From NCBI GenBank assembly GCA_031177685.1, contig JAPSGI010000011.1, positions 62,001-126,000 of the forward strand: DNA of 64,000 nucleotides, read 5' to 3'. The position numbers and the translations under genes are program-made. This document shows, piece by piece, positions 18,068 through 26,286 of the stretch. Source of the stretch: Solirubrobacteraceae bacterium. GTDB lineage: Bacteria; Actinomycetota; Thermoleophilia; Solirubrobacterales; Solirubrobacteraceae. Position 1 is the first letter of the stretch; the number at the start of each line of letters is the position of its first letter. Below the pieces are notes generated by a model, which made no database searches, was not told the DNA's origin, and worked only from the letters and a program-made list of their open reading frames with translations.

Positions 18068-18991
18068 GTGGCGGAGCGTTTGGATCTCATCGCGCTGTTC
18101 GGCCCCACGGGCGTGGGGAAGACGGCCGTCGCGGTCGCGCTCGCGCAGCGCCTGCGCGCGGAGGGCGAGGATCCCGTCGCGGTCTCGGCCGACGCGCTGC
18201 AGGTCTATCGCGGCCTGGAGCTCCTCACGGCCGCCCCGACGCGCGCGGAGCGCGCGGCGCTGGAGCACCGCGCCGTGTCGTTCCTGCCAGTGGACGCGCG
18301 GTTCAGCGTGGGGGAGTACGCCGAGCTGGTGCACGCGGAGATCGACGGTCTGCTGGCCGCCGGGCGGCGCCCGATCGTGGTCGGCGGCACCGGCCTCTAC
18401 CTGCGCGCCGCGCTGGCCGACCTCGACCTCAAGCCGCCGCCTCCGCCGGGCGCGCGCGAGCGCTGGGAGGCCGAGCTGGCGCTGCACGGCGCGCCCGCGC
18501 TGCACGCGCTGCTGGCCGAGCGCGCGCCGTGGGCCGCCGCCGAAATCGAGCCCAACGACCGCCGGCGCATCGTCCGCGCGCTCGAGCTGCTCGACGCGGG
18601 GGCGCTGGAGCCGCCGGCAAAGGAGTCCCAGCTGTGGACGCGCGAAACGCGTCACCCGACCCTGCTCGTGGGCCTCACCATGCAGCGCGACGCGCTCTAC
18701 CGCCGGGTGGAGGACCGCGTCGACCAGATGGTGGCCGCGGGCGTCCGCGAGGAGGTCCGGGCCGCGCACGCGGCCGGCGCGTCGGAGACGGCCCGCCAGG
18801 CGGTCGGCTTCGACGAGCTGCTGGCGGGCGACGTGGACGCCATGAAGCGCCGCACGCGCAACCTGGTCAAGCGCCAGCACACCTGGATGCGCAAGCTGGC
18901 GGGCGTTGAGCTGCTCGACACCACCGACCGCGCGCCCGCCGACGTCGCCGCGGAGGTGCACCGGCTGGCCTCTACACTCCCGCGCCCGTGA
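18068..18991 (+). CDS. miaA: tRNA dimethylallyltransferase MiaA
   Basis: 307 residues from a GTG at 18068. The P-loop GPTGVGKTAVAVALA (residues about 12-26), SADALQVYRGLELLTAAPT, VGGTGLYLRA and the terminal NLVKRQHTWMRKL are MiaA motifs. The enzyme adds a dimethylallyl group to A37 of tRNAs that read UNN codons; MiaB (upstream in this window) then thiomethylates it. The motif normally written SADSMQVY/R has ALQVY here, a conservative change. The final TGA overlaps the dapF GTG by four bases, starting a miaA-dapF-aminotransferase operon. Confidence 0.95.
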   Translation: MAERLDLIALFGPTGVGKTAVAVALAQRLRAEGEDPVAVSADALQVYRGLELLTAAPTRAERAALEHRAVSFLPVDARFSVGEYAELVHAEIDGLLAAGRRPIVVGGTGLYLRAALADLDLKPPPPPGARERWEAELALHGAPALHALLAERAPWAAAEIEPNDRRRIVRALELLDAGALEPPAKESQLWTRETRHPTLLVGLTMQRDALYRRVEDRVDQMVAAGVREEVRAAHAAGASETARQAVGFDELLAGDVDAMKRRTRNLVKRQHTWMRKLAGVELLDTTDRAPADVAAEVHRLASTLPRP

Positions 18992-19800
18992 AGTTCGAGA
19001 AGTGGCAGGCGTTGGGCAACGACTACCTCATCGTGGAGGCCGAGCAGCTCCCCTGGGAGCTGACGCCCGCGCGCGTCCGGCGCCTGTGCGACGCGCACCT
19101 CGGTGTGGGCGCGGACGGCGTCCTGCTGCTCTCGGCGCCCGACGAGCCGGGCTACGTGGCGCGCCTGCGCATCTTCAACCCGGACGGCTCGGAGGCCGAG
19201 CTGTCGGGCAACGGCGCGCGCGAGGCGATCCTGTATCTGCGCCGCAACGGGTGGACGGACGCCGACACGTTCTCCATCCAGACGATCGCCGGCGAGATCC
19301 GCCCGACGATCACGGGCCCGGCGACGTGCCGGGTCGACATGGGCCGCGCCGCGCTGCGCGCCGAGGGAACGCTGTCCGCGGCCGGGCGCGAATGGCGCTA
19401 CCAGCACGTCTCGATGGGCAACCCCCAGACGGTCCTGTTCACCGACGACGTCGACGACCTCGACCTCGCGACGCTCGGACCGCCCATCGAGAACCACGAG
19501 CTGTTCCCCGACCGCACGAACGTGTCCTTCGTGCGCGAGCTGGAGCCCGGCGTGCTGCGCGCGCGGATCTTCGAGCGCGGGGTGGGGGAGACGCTGTCCT
19601 CGGGTACCGGCGCGGCCGGCGCCGCGGTGGCCTACGTCGCGCGCGGCGGCGACACCCCCGTGACCGTCCGTCTGGACGGCGGCGAGCTGGAGGTCGAGGT
19701 GGGGGAGGACTTGAACGTGACCCTGACCGGCTGGGCCGTTCCCGTGTACCGGGGCGAGCTGGCCGCCGACTTCCTGGAGGACCTGCATGCGACCGAGTGA
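18988..19800 (+). CDS. dapF: Diaminopimelate epimerase homologue with both catalytic cysteines replaced by serine
   Basis: 270 residues from a GTG overlapping the miaA stop. The DapF frame is well kept: ALGNDYLIVEAE, FNPDGSEAELSGNGARE and FERGVGETLSSGTGAAGAA. In proven epimerases the two acid/base residues are the cysteines of CGNGxR and ACGxGxCA (Cys73 and Cys217 in E. coli). Here both are serine (Ser73 and Ser205). Cys-to-Ser changes are known to cripple epimerase activity, so either serine serves here in a variant mechanism or the protein does something else, such as binding DAP. The next gene encodes a DapL-like aminotransferase, keeping the lysine/DAP context. Not a pseudogene: length and all other motifs are intact. 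Confidence 0.88.
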   Translation: MKFEKWQALGNDYLIVEAEQLPWELTPARVRRLCDAHLGVGADGVLLLSAPDEPGYVARLRIFNPDGSEAELSGNGAREAILYLRRNGWTDADTFSIQTIAGEIRPTITGPATCRVDMGRAALRAEGTLSAAGREWRYQHVSMGNPQTVLFTDDVDDLDLATLGPPIENHELFPDRTNVSFVRELEPGVLRARIFERGVGETLSSGTGAAGAAVAYVARGGDTPVTVRLDGGELEVEVGEDLNVTLTGWAVPVYRGELAADFLEDLHATE

Positions 19801-20959
19801 GCGCCTGGAGCGCATCCCGCCGTACCTGTTCGCCGAGCTCGAGCGCAAGATCGCGGACAAGCGCGCGCAGGGGATCGACGTGATCTCGCTGGGCATCGGC
19901 GACCCGGACCGCCCGACCCCCGACGTGGTGGTGCGCGCGATGCAGGAGGCGGTGGCCGACCCCGGCACGCACCAGTACCCCTCCAACCGCGGCCGCGCGG
20001 AGTTCCGGGCGGCGATCGCCGCCTTCTACGCGCGGCGCTTCGGCGTGACGGACGTCGACCCCGACACCGACGTGATCCCCGCGATCGGCGCCAAGGAGTG
20101 CATCTTCAACCTCAACCTGGCCTTCCTCGATCCCGGCGACGTCGCGCTGGCCGCCGACCCCGGCTATCCCGTCTACACCGGCGGCCCGCTGCTGGCCGGG
20201 GCCGAGGCCGTGCTGATGCCGCTGCTGCCCGAGCGCGGCTTCACGCCGGACCTCGACGCCATCGACCCGGCGGCGCGCGGGCGCGCCCGGATCATGTACC
20301 TCAACTACCCCAACAACCCGACCGGCGCGATCGCCCCCGACGGGTTCTTCGCGCGCGTGGTGGAGTTCGCCCGCGCGCACGACGTGCTGGTGGTCCACGA
20401 CAACGCCTACAGCGAGACGACGTACGACGGTTACCGCGCGCCCTCGTTCCTGGAGACCCCCGGCGCCAAGGAGGTCGGCGTCGAGGTGTTCTCGCTGTCC
20501 AAGGGCTACAACATGACCGGCTGGCGCTGCGCGGCCATGGTCGGCAATCCCGACGCCGTGGCCAGCTACTGGCGCCTGAAGTCCAACGTCGACTCGGGCC
20601 TGTTCGAGGCGGTCCAGCTGGCCGGCGCGGCCGCGCTGGCTCCCGAAGCGGACGCCGCCGTCGCCGAGATGAACGAGCTCTACGCGCGCCGGCGCGACCT
20701 CGTGGTGGAGGCGCTGCGCGCGATCGGTGTGGACGTGGAGCCGCCCAAGGCGACGATCTACGTGTGGGCGCCCGTCCCCGCGGGCTTCGAGTCCTCCGCC
20801 GCCTACTGCGAGCACGTGCTCGAGGAGGCGGCCGTCGTGCTGTCGCCGGGCGGCGCGTACGGGCCCAACGGCGAGGGGTTCTTCCGCATCTCGCTGACCA
20901 CGCCCGACGACCGGCTCGTCGAGGCCGTGGAGCGGCTGGGGAAGCTGGCGCCGGTCTAG
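19787..20959 (+). CDS. LL-diaminopimelate aminotransferase-like PLP enzyme
   Basis: 390 residues, class I/II fold. The start ATG overlaps the dapF end by 14 bases. Motifs: SLGIGDPDRPTPDVV, YPSNRGRAEFRAAIAAFYARRFGV, NYPNNPTGAIAP, HDNAYSETTYDGYRAPSF and SLSKGYNMTGWRC, whose Lys239 should hold PLP. The pattern is closest to DapL, which makes LL-diaminopimelate from tetrahydrodipicolinate in one step, and the position behind dapF supports that. Closely similar enzymes act on other amino acids, so the substrate is inferred. The stop codon overlaps the convergent phoD-like gene through a shared CTAG (20956-20959). Confidence 0.85.
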   Translation: MRPSERLERIPPYLFAELERKIADKRAQGIDVISLGIGDPDRPTPDVVVRAMQEAVADPGTHQYPSNRGRAEFRAAIAAFYARRFGVTDVDPDTDVIPAIGAKECIFNLNLAFLDPGDVALAADPGYPVYTGGPLLAGAEAVLMPLLPERGFTPDLDAIDPAARGRARIMYLNYPNNPTGAIAPDGFFARVVEFARAHDVLVVHDNAYSETTYDGYRAPSFLETPGAKEVGVEVFSLSKGYNMTGWRCAAMVGNPDAVASYWRLKSNVDSGLFEAVQLAGAAALAPEADAAVAEMNELYARRRDLVVEALRAIGVDVEPPKATIYVWAPVPAGFESSAAYCEHVLEEAAVVLSPGGAYGPNGEGFFRISLTTPDDRLVEAVERLGKLAPV

Positions 20960-22623
20960 GCCAGCCGGCGCTCCAGGACGGTCTCCAGACGGCGCTCGCC
21001 GCCCGGCGCGGTGCCGCGGTCCTCGCCGGGCCGGGCGCGCTCGATCTCCAGGCGCAGCGAGCGGCCCTCGACGTCCAGCGTGGCGATCTGGTTGTCGAAC
21101 CACGGCCCGTCGCACACGCGCCAGCGGATCGGCGGGTCCTCGACGCCGGCCGCGCGCGCCAGGGCATGCGTCAGCGCCGCCACCCCCGGGCGCATCGCGG
21201 CGCGCACCGCCGCGCGCTCGTGCGCGTCCAGCGGGTTGCGCAGCGGCGAGCACACGGCCTGCCACACGTGGCTGCGCACGCCCGCGCCACGCGGGTAGGC
21301 GACATTGGCCAGGTAGGCGTGGTGCACGTCACCCGAGAGCGCCACGATCGAGGCGGGCGGTGGCGCGCCATGCTCGCCCGCGCCGATCTCTCGCGTCAGC
21401 TGCGCCAGGCGGTCGAAGGAGTCGTCGAAGGCGGCCCAGTGCTCGAGGTCCAGCCCCTGGCGCACCCGCTCGCCCGCCCGCGCGGCCGCCGGTCCCCAGG
21501 CCCCGGCGCAGACCGCCTCGTTCCACGCCTCCAGGTGGTGCATGCCGGGCGCCAGCAGCCAGGGCAGCGTCGTCCCCAGCAGCAAATGGTCGAACTCGCC
21601 GCGCGCGTGGTCGGAGATCCACTCCCACTCGTGCTCGTCGACCATCCGCCGGGCGTCGCCCTCCAGCACGCGCCCGGCCCGCGAGTCGAGCACGAGCAGG
21701 CGCGTGGCCCCGAAGTCGCGGCAGTAGCTCCAGCGCGTCCCGGCCGTCTCGCGGTCGGCCCGCACGGCGAAGGCGCGCAGCGGTCCGGTGATCTCGCGCT
21801 CCTCGCAGGCCGCAGCGAACATCTCGTCCTCGCGCAGGTGGGAGGGGGAGAGGTTGCCGATGTGCTGGTAGAGCCAGTAGCTCATGATCGCGCCGACGAT
21901 CCGCTCGTCCCACCAGGAGCGCCGGCGCATCTCGTGCAGCCACGCCTCCGACGTGTTCCAGTCGTCGTGCACGTCGTGGTCGTCCCAGATCATCGAGTTG
22001 GACACCGTGGACAGCAGCCAGCGCACCGACGGGTCCGTCCACGACTCGCGGTACAGGCGCGTGTACTCCTCGAAGTCGGCGACCTCGTTGCGCGGCTCGC
22101 TGTCCGCACCGCGCCGGCGGGCGATGAACGCGCGAGTGCGCGGGGAGACCTCGTCGGCGTAGACCTGGTCGCCCAGCCACAGCATCGCGTGCGGCCACTC
22201 GGCGGGGTCCTGGGCGCGCATGCGGCGCGTCAGCGCGTAGGCCGCGTCGATCTCGCGGCCGCGCGGGTCCTGGTCCTTGGGCAGCGTGTAGGGCTCGTGG
22301 TGGGGCACGGAGACGCGGCAGGACCCGAAGGCCACGCGCACGCGCTCGCCCGCCGCCGGCAGCGTCCGGATGGCGCAGGCCGGGAAGACGTCGCCGGGCA
22401 GCGGCCAGACGTGATCGCCGTCCAGCGTCACCGCGTACGGATGCGCGGTGCCGGGGTTCAGGCCCTCGAGGATCACCAGCCCGTAGTGGTGGCCCGCCAC
22501 CTCGAAGGTGCGCGCCGTCCGATCGAGGATCGCCACCTGGCACGGCCCGTCGGTCTCGACCCAGACGGTCGCCTCGGTCTCGGAGACGTAGCGCAGGGTC
22601 GGTCCGAGCACGAGCTGCGGCAT
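20956..22623 (-). CDS. PhoD-like metallophosphatase (alkaline phosphatase D family)
   Basis: 555 residues. An N-terminal fibronectin-like domain (about 1-95, LRYVSETEATVWVETDGPC) precedes the phosphatase domain: VAFGSCR, MLWLGDQVYADEV, SNSMIWDDHDVHDDWNTS and SIVALSGDVHHAYLANV carry the metal-binding Asp, His and Asn residues of calcineurin-like enzymes. No signal peptide is visible, unlike secreted Bacillus PhoD, so it is probably cytosolic or exported by other means. Substrate not predictable. Convergent with the aminotransferase gene and divergent from hflX. Confidence 0.87.
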   Translation of the reverse strand: MPQLVLGPTLRYVSETEATVWVETDGPCQVAILDRTARTFEVAGHHYGLVILEGLNPGTAHPYAVTLDGDHVWPLPGDVFPACAIRTLPAAGERVRVAFGSCRVSVPHHEPYTLPKDQDPRGREIDAAYALTRRMRAQDPAEWPHAMLWLGDQVYADEVSPRTRAFIARRRGADSEPRNEVADFEEYTRLYRESWTDPSVRWLLSTVSNSMIWDDHDVHDDWNTSEAWLHEMRRRSWWDERIVGAIMSYWLYQHIGNLSPSHLREDEMFAAACEEREITGPLRAFAVRADRETAGTRWSYCRDFGATRLLVLDSRAGRVLEGDARRMVDEHEWEWISDHARGEFDHLLLGTTLPWLLAPGMHHLEAWNEAVCAGAWGPAAARAGERVRQGLDLEHWAAFDDSFDRLAQLTREIGAGEHGAPPPASIVALSGDVHHAYLANVAYPRGAGVRSHVWQAVCSPLRNPLDAHERAAVRAAMRPGVAALTHALARAAGVEDPPIRWRVCDGPWFDNQIATLDVEGRSLRLEIERARPGEDRGTAPGGERRLETVLERRLA

Positions 22624-22675
22624 CGCCCGCCGGTCTACCCGGAGGCGACCGCGCGTCCCCTACGATCTGTGTCGA

Positions 22676-23950
22676 GTGGAAGCGAGCGCCAACGGCCGCG
22701 CGCGCCAGCGCGCCATCTGCATCGCCGCCCTGCCGGAGGGCGACGACGTGTCCGAGCTGCGCGAGCTGCTGCGCACCGCGGGCGTGGCCACGGTCGGCGA
22801 GCTGATCCAGCACCGCGAGCGGCCGCACCCCAACACCTATCTGGGCGCCGGCAAGGTGGAGGAGCTCAAGGACCTGGTGGGCCGGGCGGACGCCAACCTC
22901 GTCGCCTGCGACGACGAGCTCTCGCCGCGTCAGGAGCGCAACCTCGAGCAGGCGCTCGGCGTGCCGGTGATCGACCGCACGGCGATCATCCTGGACATCT
23001 TCGCCCGCCACGCGCACTCCTCGGAGGGCAAGCTGCAGGTCGAGCTGGCCCAGCTGGAGTACAACCTCGCCCGCATGCGCGGGCTGTGGACGCACCTCGA
23101 GCGCCTCGGCGCCGGGCGCATCGACGGCGGGATCGGCACCCGGGGGCCGGGGGAGACGCAGATCGAGACCGATCGCCGGCTGGCGCGCGACCGCATCACG
23201 GCGCTGCGCCGCCGGCTGGACCGCGTGCGCGGCGCGCGCGAGACGATGCGCGCCGAGCGCGAGCGCGCCGCCCTGCCGCAGGTGGCGCTGGCCGGCTACA
23301 CCAACGCCGGCAAGAGCACGCTGCTCAACGCCCTGGCGGGCTCGGACGTCGAGGTACGCGACCGGCTCTTCCACACGCTGGACCCCACGACGCGCACGGT
23401 GCGGCTGAACGGGCGCTCGTTCCTGGTCACCGACACCGTCGGCTTCATCCGCAAGCTGCCCCACCAGCTGGTGGACGCCTTCGGGGCGACGCTGGAGGAG
23501 ACGCTGCGCGCCGCGCTGATCGTCCACGTGGTGGACGCGTCGGCCTCCGAGGACGACATGCTGGAGATGCTGCGAGCGGTCGAGGACGTGCTGGAGGAGA
23601 TCGGCGCCGGGGACGTACCGCGGCTGCTGGCGCTCAACAAAGCCGACGTGCTCGACGAGGACCGCCGCCGCGAGCTGGGCTTCCGCCATCCCGACGGCGT
23701 GCTGGTCTCGGCCCTGACCGGCGAGGGGCTCGACGAGCTGCGCGAGCGCGTGCAGGACGCGTTCCGGCGCACCCTGCGCGACGTGGAGCTGCTCCTGCCC
23801 TACGACGAGGGCGGCCGGCTGGCCGAGCTGCACGACCTGGCCGACGACCTGCGCCGGGAGGACACCGCGGACGGCGTGCGCGTCCATGCCCGGCTGCCCG
23901 AGCCGGTGGCGGCGCGCTACGAGCGCTTCGCGGTGACCGCGCGGCGATGA
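22676..23950 (+). CDS. hflX: GTPase HflX
   Basis: 424 residues. The N-terminal HflX domain has RERPHPNTYLGAGKVEELKDLV and DDELSPRQERNLEQALG; a coiled segment with GTRGPGETQIETDRRLARDRI leads into the GTPase: GYTNAGKSTLLNAL (G1, about 207), DTVGFIRKLPHQLVDAF (G3) and NKAD (G4). HflX binds 50S subunits and rescues stalled ribosomes under stress. The GTG start lies 9 bases after a TACGAT -10-like hexamer (22661-22666) and lacks a Shine-Dalgarno, suggesting an almost leaderless transcript. The stop overlaps dut by four bases. Confidence 0.94.
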   Translation: MEASANGRARQRAICIAALPEGDDVSELRELLRTAGVATVGELIQHRERPHPNTYLGAGKVEELKDLVGRADANLVACDDELSPRQERNLEQALGVPVIDRTAIILDIFARHAHSSEGKLQVELAQLEYNLARMRGLWTHLERLGAGRIDGGIGTRGPGETQIETDRRLARDRITALRRRLDRVRGARETMRAERERAALPQVALAGYTNAGKSTLLNALAGSDVEVRDRLFHTLDPTTRTVRLNGRSFLVTDTVGFIRKLPHQLVDAFGATLEETLRAALIVHVVDASASEDDMLEMLRAVEDVLEEIGAGDVPRLLALNKADVLDEDRRRELGFRHPDGVLVSALTGEGLDELRERVQDAFRRTLRDVELLLPYDEGGRLAELHDLADDLRREDTADGVRVHARLPEPVAARYERFAVTARR

Positions 23951-24378
23951 ACCTGGCGGTCCGGCGGCTGGACGCGGCCGCGACGCTCCCCACGCGCGCG
24001 CACGAGGGCGACGCGGGGCTGGACCTGTACGCGGCCGAGGCGGCGACGCTCGCGCCCGGGGCGCGGGCCTCGGTGGGCACGGGCATTGCGATCGAGGTGC
24101 CGCCGGGGCACGCGGCGCTGGTGCTGCCGCGGTCCGGCCTGGCCGCGCGCCACGGGATCGCGCTGGTCAACGCGCCCGGGCTGATCGACTCCGGCTACCG
24201 CGGCGAGGTCCGCGTGCTGCTGCTCAACACCGACGCGGCACAGGAGTTCGAGATCGAGCCCGGCGACCGCGTCGCGCAGCTGCTGCTGGTGCCCTTCGCG
24301 AGCGCGGAGCCGATCGAGGTGGCCAAGCTGGCGGCCAGCGAGCGCGGCGCCGGCGGGTTCGGGTCCTCCGGCCGCTAG
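23947..24378 (+). CDS. dut: Deoxyuridine 5'-triphosphate nucleotidohydrolase
   Basis: 143 residues from an ATG that overlaps the hflX stop (ATGA). All trimeric dUTPase motifs are seen: motif 1 EGDAGLDLYA, motif 2 PRSGLAARHGI, motif 3 GLIDSGYRGEVRVLLLN, motif 4 GDRVAQLLLVP and the Gly-rich motif 5 RGAGGFGSSG at the C-terminus. It hydrolyses dUTP to dUMP, keeping uracil out of DNA and feeding thymidylate synthesis. Stop codons of dut and the convergent methyltransferase are adjacent (CTAGCTAG at 24375-24382). Confidence 0.95.
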   Translation: MNLAVRRLDAAATLPTRAHEGDAGLDLYAAEAATLAPGARASVGTGIAIEVPPGHAALVLPRSGLAARHGIALVNAPGLIDSGYRGEVRVLLLNTDAAQEFEIEPGDRVAQLLLVPFASAEPIEVAKLAASERGAGGFGSSGR

Positions 24379-25116
24379 CTAGCGGCGCAGCAGCACGACT
24401 GTGCTGCCGACGTGCTCGCCGGTCTGCGGGACCTCGTGCGAGGCGAGCGGTGCGAAGCCCGCCGCGCGCGCCTCGGTCGCCAGCGTCGCGGCGTCCAGCG
24501 GGTCGAGCTCGACCTCGTTGCGCTCCTCGCGCCGCTCGCCGGCGGGCGACACGGCGCTGCGCGTGCGCTCGATGGCCGTGGTCCCGTCGTCCGCGATCCG
24601 CACCGCCACGGGCTGGCTGAAGTACGTCCACTCGCCGTGCTGGCCCACGTCCGGGACCGGCAGCTCCAGCGGATCGTCGGGCTCGAACGGGGCCAGCGAA
24701 CCGGTGATCGCGACGGCCAGCGTGCCGCCCGCCCGCAGGTGGCGGTGCGCCGCCCGTAAAAAGCGTGCGCGCCCCGCGGCGCCGCCCAGCAGCTGGACGG
24801 TCTGCATCGGGACGACGATCAGCGCGAACTCGCGTCCCAGCTCGAAGTCGCGCGCGTCAGCGCACACCGTCGTGACCGGCCGCTCTCCGGCCCGGCGCGC
24901 CAGCGCGGCGAGCAGGGCCGGGTCGCGGTCGAGGGCCACGACCTCGTGGCCCAGGTTTGCCAGATGCAGGGCGACGCGCCCCGTGCCCGCGCCCACGTCC
25001 AGCACGGGACCGTGCGCCGCCTGCGCCAACTCCTCCCACAGCGGGAGGTCGGCGGAGTAGGAGCCGCACTCCACGTCGTGCCACACGACCGCGGCCGGCG
25101 CAGGCGGGCCGCTCAC
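24379..25116 (-). CDS. Class I SAM-dependent methyltransferase
   Basis: 245 residues from a GTG that overlaps the upstream lipid-kinase stop by four bases. The SAM-binding motif GPVLDVGAGTGRVALHLANLGHEVVALDRDP (motif I with the following acidic residue) is followed by VCADARDFELG and VVPMQTVQLL. The C-terminal half is short beta-rich sequence of the kind common in small-molecule methyltransferases. Target unknown. It is the last gene of a minus-strand run that begins with the HAD hydrolase at 27088. Confidence 0.85.
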   Translation of the reverse strand: MSGPPAPAAVVWHDVECGSYSADLPLWEELAQAAHGPVLDVGAGTGRVALHLANLGHEVVALDRDPALLAALARRAGERPVTTVCADARDFELGREFALIVVPMQTVQLLGGAAGRARFLRAAHRHLRAGGTLAVAITGSLAPFEPDDPLELPVPDVGQHGEWTYFSQPVAVRIADDGTTAIERTRSAVSPAGERREERNEVELDPLDAATLATEARAAGFAPLASHEVPQTGEHVGSTVVLLRR

Positions 25117-25988
25117 GGAGCGAGCACGCGCAGCGCGCGGTGGCGCAGGCTCACCGTCGCCGGCAGCTCGGCGATGGGGTCCCCGTCCGCGTACATGGTG
25201 AAGGGCCGGTCGGCCGAGATCCGCACCTCGCGCGCGCGCACGGAGTGGATCGAGCGCGCCTCGTGCAGGCGGCCCTGGAACGAGCGCCCGACGTTCATCA
25301 GGAACCGCCGCTTCGGGTTGGCGCCGCCCATGACCACGTCGAGCAGCCCGTCGTCGATCTCGGCGTCGGAGGCGACGTACATGCCGCCGCCGTAGGCCTT
25401 GCTGTTGCAGGCTCCGACGCTGTAGCCGGAGAAGGCCAGGAGCTCGCGGCCGTCCAGCTCGACCTCGAAGCGCGCCGGCTTCCACGTCGCCAGCGCGCGC
25501 AGCGCCCCGTACACGTAGACGAGGTTGCCCTTCACCAGCGTCGTCTCGTTGGCGATCCGGTTGGCCTCGGAGTCGAAGCCGCAGCTGGCGATGCCGATGA
25601 ACGGGCGCCCGTCGACGTCGCCCACGTCGATCAGGCGCTCGGCGGCGTGCGCCAGCGCCGCACACGCGTCGACCGGCTCGGGCGGCATCCCCAGGACGCG
25701 CGCGAAGTCGTTGCCGCGCCCGCCGGGCAGGATCCCCAGCACGCCGTCGGTCCCCGCGAGCTCGCCCGCCACGCAGCCCACGAGGCCGTCGCCGCCCAGC
25801 GTCACGGCCAGCTCGCCGTCGCTCACCGCGGCGGTGGCGAGCCGGCACGCGTGGTCGAGCCCGGTCGTGAGCGTGACCCGCAGGTCGAACCCGTGTGCGC
25901 GCAGGGCCGCCTCCACGTCGGGGAGGACCTGCGCAGCTCGCCCGCCCCCGGCGTTCGGGTTCACGATGAGCGAGACCGCGCGCGCCAT
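25113..25988 (-). CDS. Diacylglycerol kinase family (YegS/DagK-like) lipid kinase
   Basis: 291 residues. The family signatures are VNPNAGGGRA at the start, VTLGGDGLVGCVAGEL (the GGDGT-like nucleotide loop, here GGDGL), ILPGGRGNDFARVLG and GIASCGFDSEANR; the C-terminal half has FMNVGRSFQG... and RISADRPFTMYADGDP. Such enzymes phosphorylate diacylglycerol or sphingoid-type lipids at the membrane. Replacement of the usual Thr by Leu in GGDGT is a mild departure. The stop overlaps the methyltransferase start; the small DUF2103-like gene ends 13 bases upstream. Confidence 0.9.
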   Translation of the reverse strand: MARAVSLIVNPNAGGGRAAQVLPDVEAALRAHGFDLRVTLTTGLDHACRLATAAVSDGELAVTLGGDGLVGCVAGELAGTDGVLGILPGGRGNDFARVLGMPPEPVDACAALAHAAERLIDVGDVDGRPFIGIASCGFDSEANRIANETTLVKGNLVYVYGALRALATWKPARFEVELDGRELLAFSGYSVGACNSKAYGGGMYVASDAEIDDGLLDVVMGGANPKRRFLMNVGRSFQGRLHEARSIHSVRAREVRISADRPFTMYADGDPIAELPATVSLRHRALRVLAP

Positions 25989-26001
25989 GCCGCGCGGAAG
26001 G

Positions 26002-26286
26002 CTACTTGCGCGCCCAGCCGCGGTCGCGCATGAAGGCGATCACGTCGTCCGGGCGGTCCGTCACGACGTAGGCGTCGATCACCGCGCCCTCGGTGTTGAT
26101 CGTGATCGACAGCCCCGAGCGGACGGGGCGCACCTTGGAGATCGGCGCGACCGGCCGGCCCGACCCCATGCGCGGCTTCACCCGTCCCGTGGCGACGCTG
26201 TGCACCGCCTCGTGGGCGGCGAGCGCGTCCAGCAACCGGCGGTAGCCCTTGCGCGAGGAGTGCTTGTGGTGGGTGTGCCTACGCAC
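26002..26286 (-). CDS. Small conserved protein resembling DUF2103 (predicted metal-binding)
   Basis: 94 residues from a GTG that overlaps the HAD hydrolase stop by eight bases. The N-terminus is HHKHSSRKGYRRLLDAL, a His-rich pattern, followed by VHSVATGRVKPRMGSGRPVAP and a strand-rich SGLSITINTEGAVIDAYVVTDRPDDVI end. This looks like the DUF2103 group of uncharacterised, possibly metal-binding proteins; I am not certain of the family number. Function unknown. Co-transcribed with the HAD hydrolase and lipid kinase by spacing. Confidence 0.65.
   Translation of the reverse strand: MRRHTHHKHSSRKGYRRLLDALAAHEAVHSVATGRVKPRMGSGRPVAPISKVRPVRSGLSITINTEGAVIDAYVVTDRPDDVIAFMRDRGWARK

Noticed and set aside
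18988-19800. DapF as a pseudogene because the catalytic cysteines are missing.
   Set aside because: Full length, in a coupled operon, other motifs intact; substitution at both sites looks selected rather than decayed.
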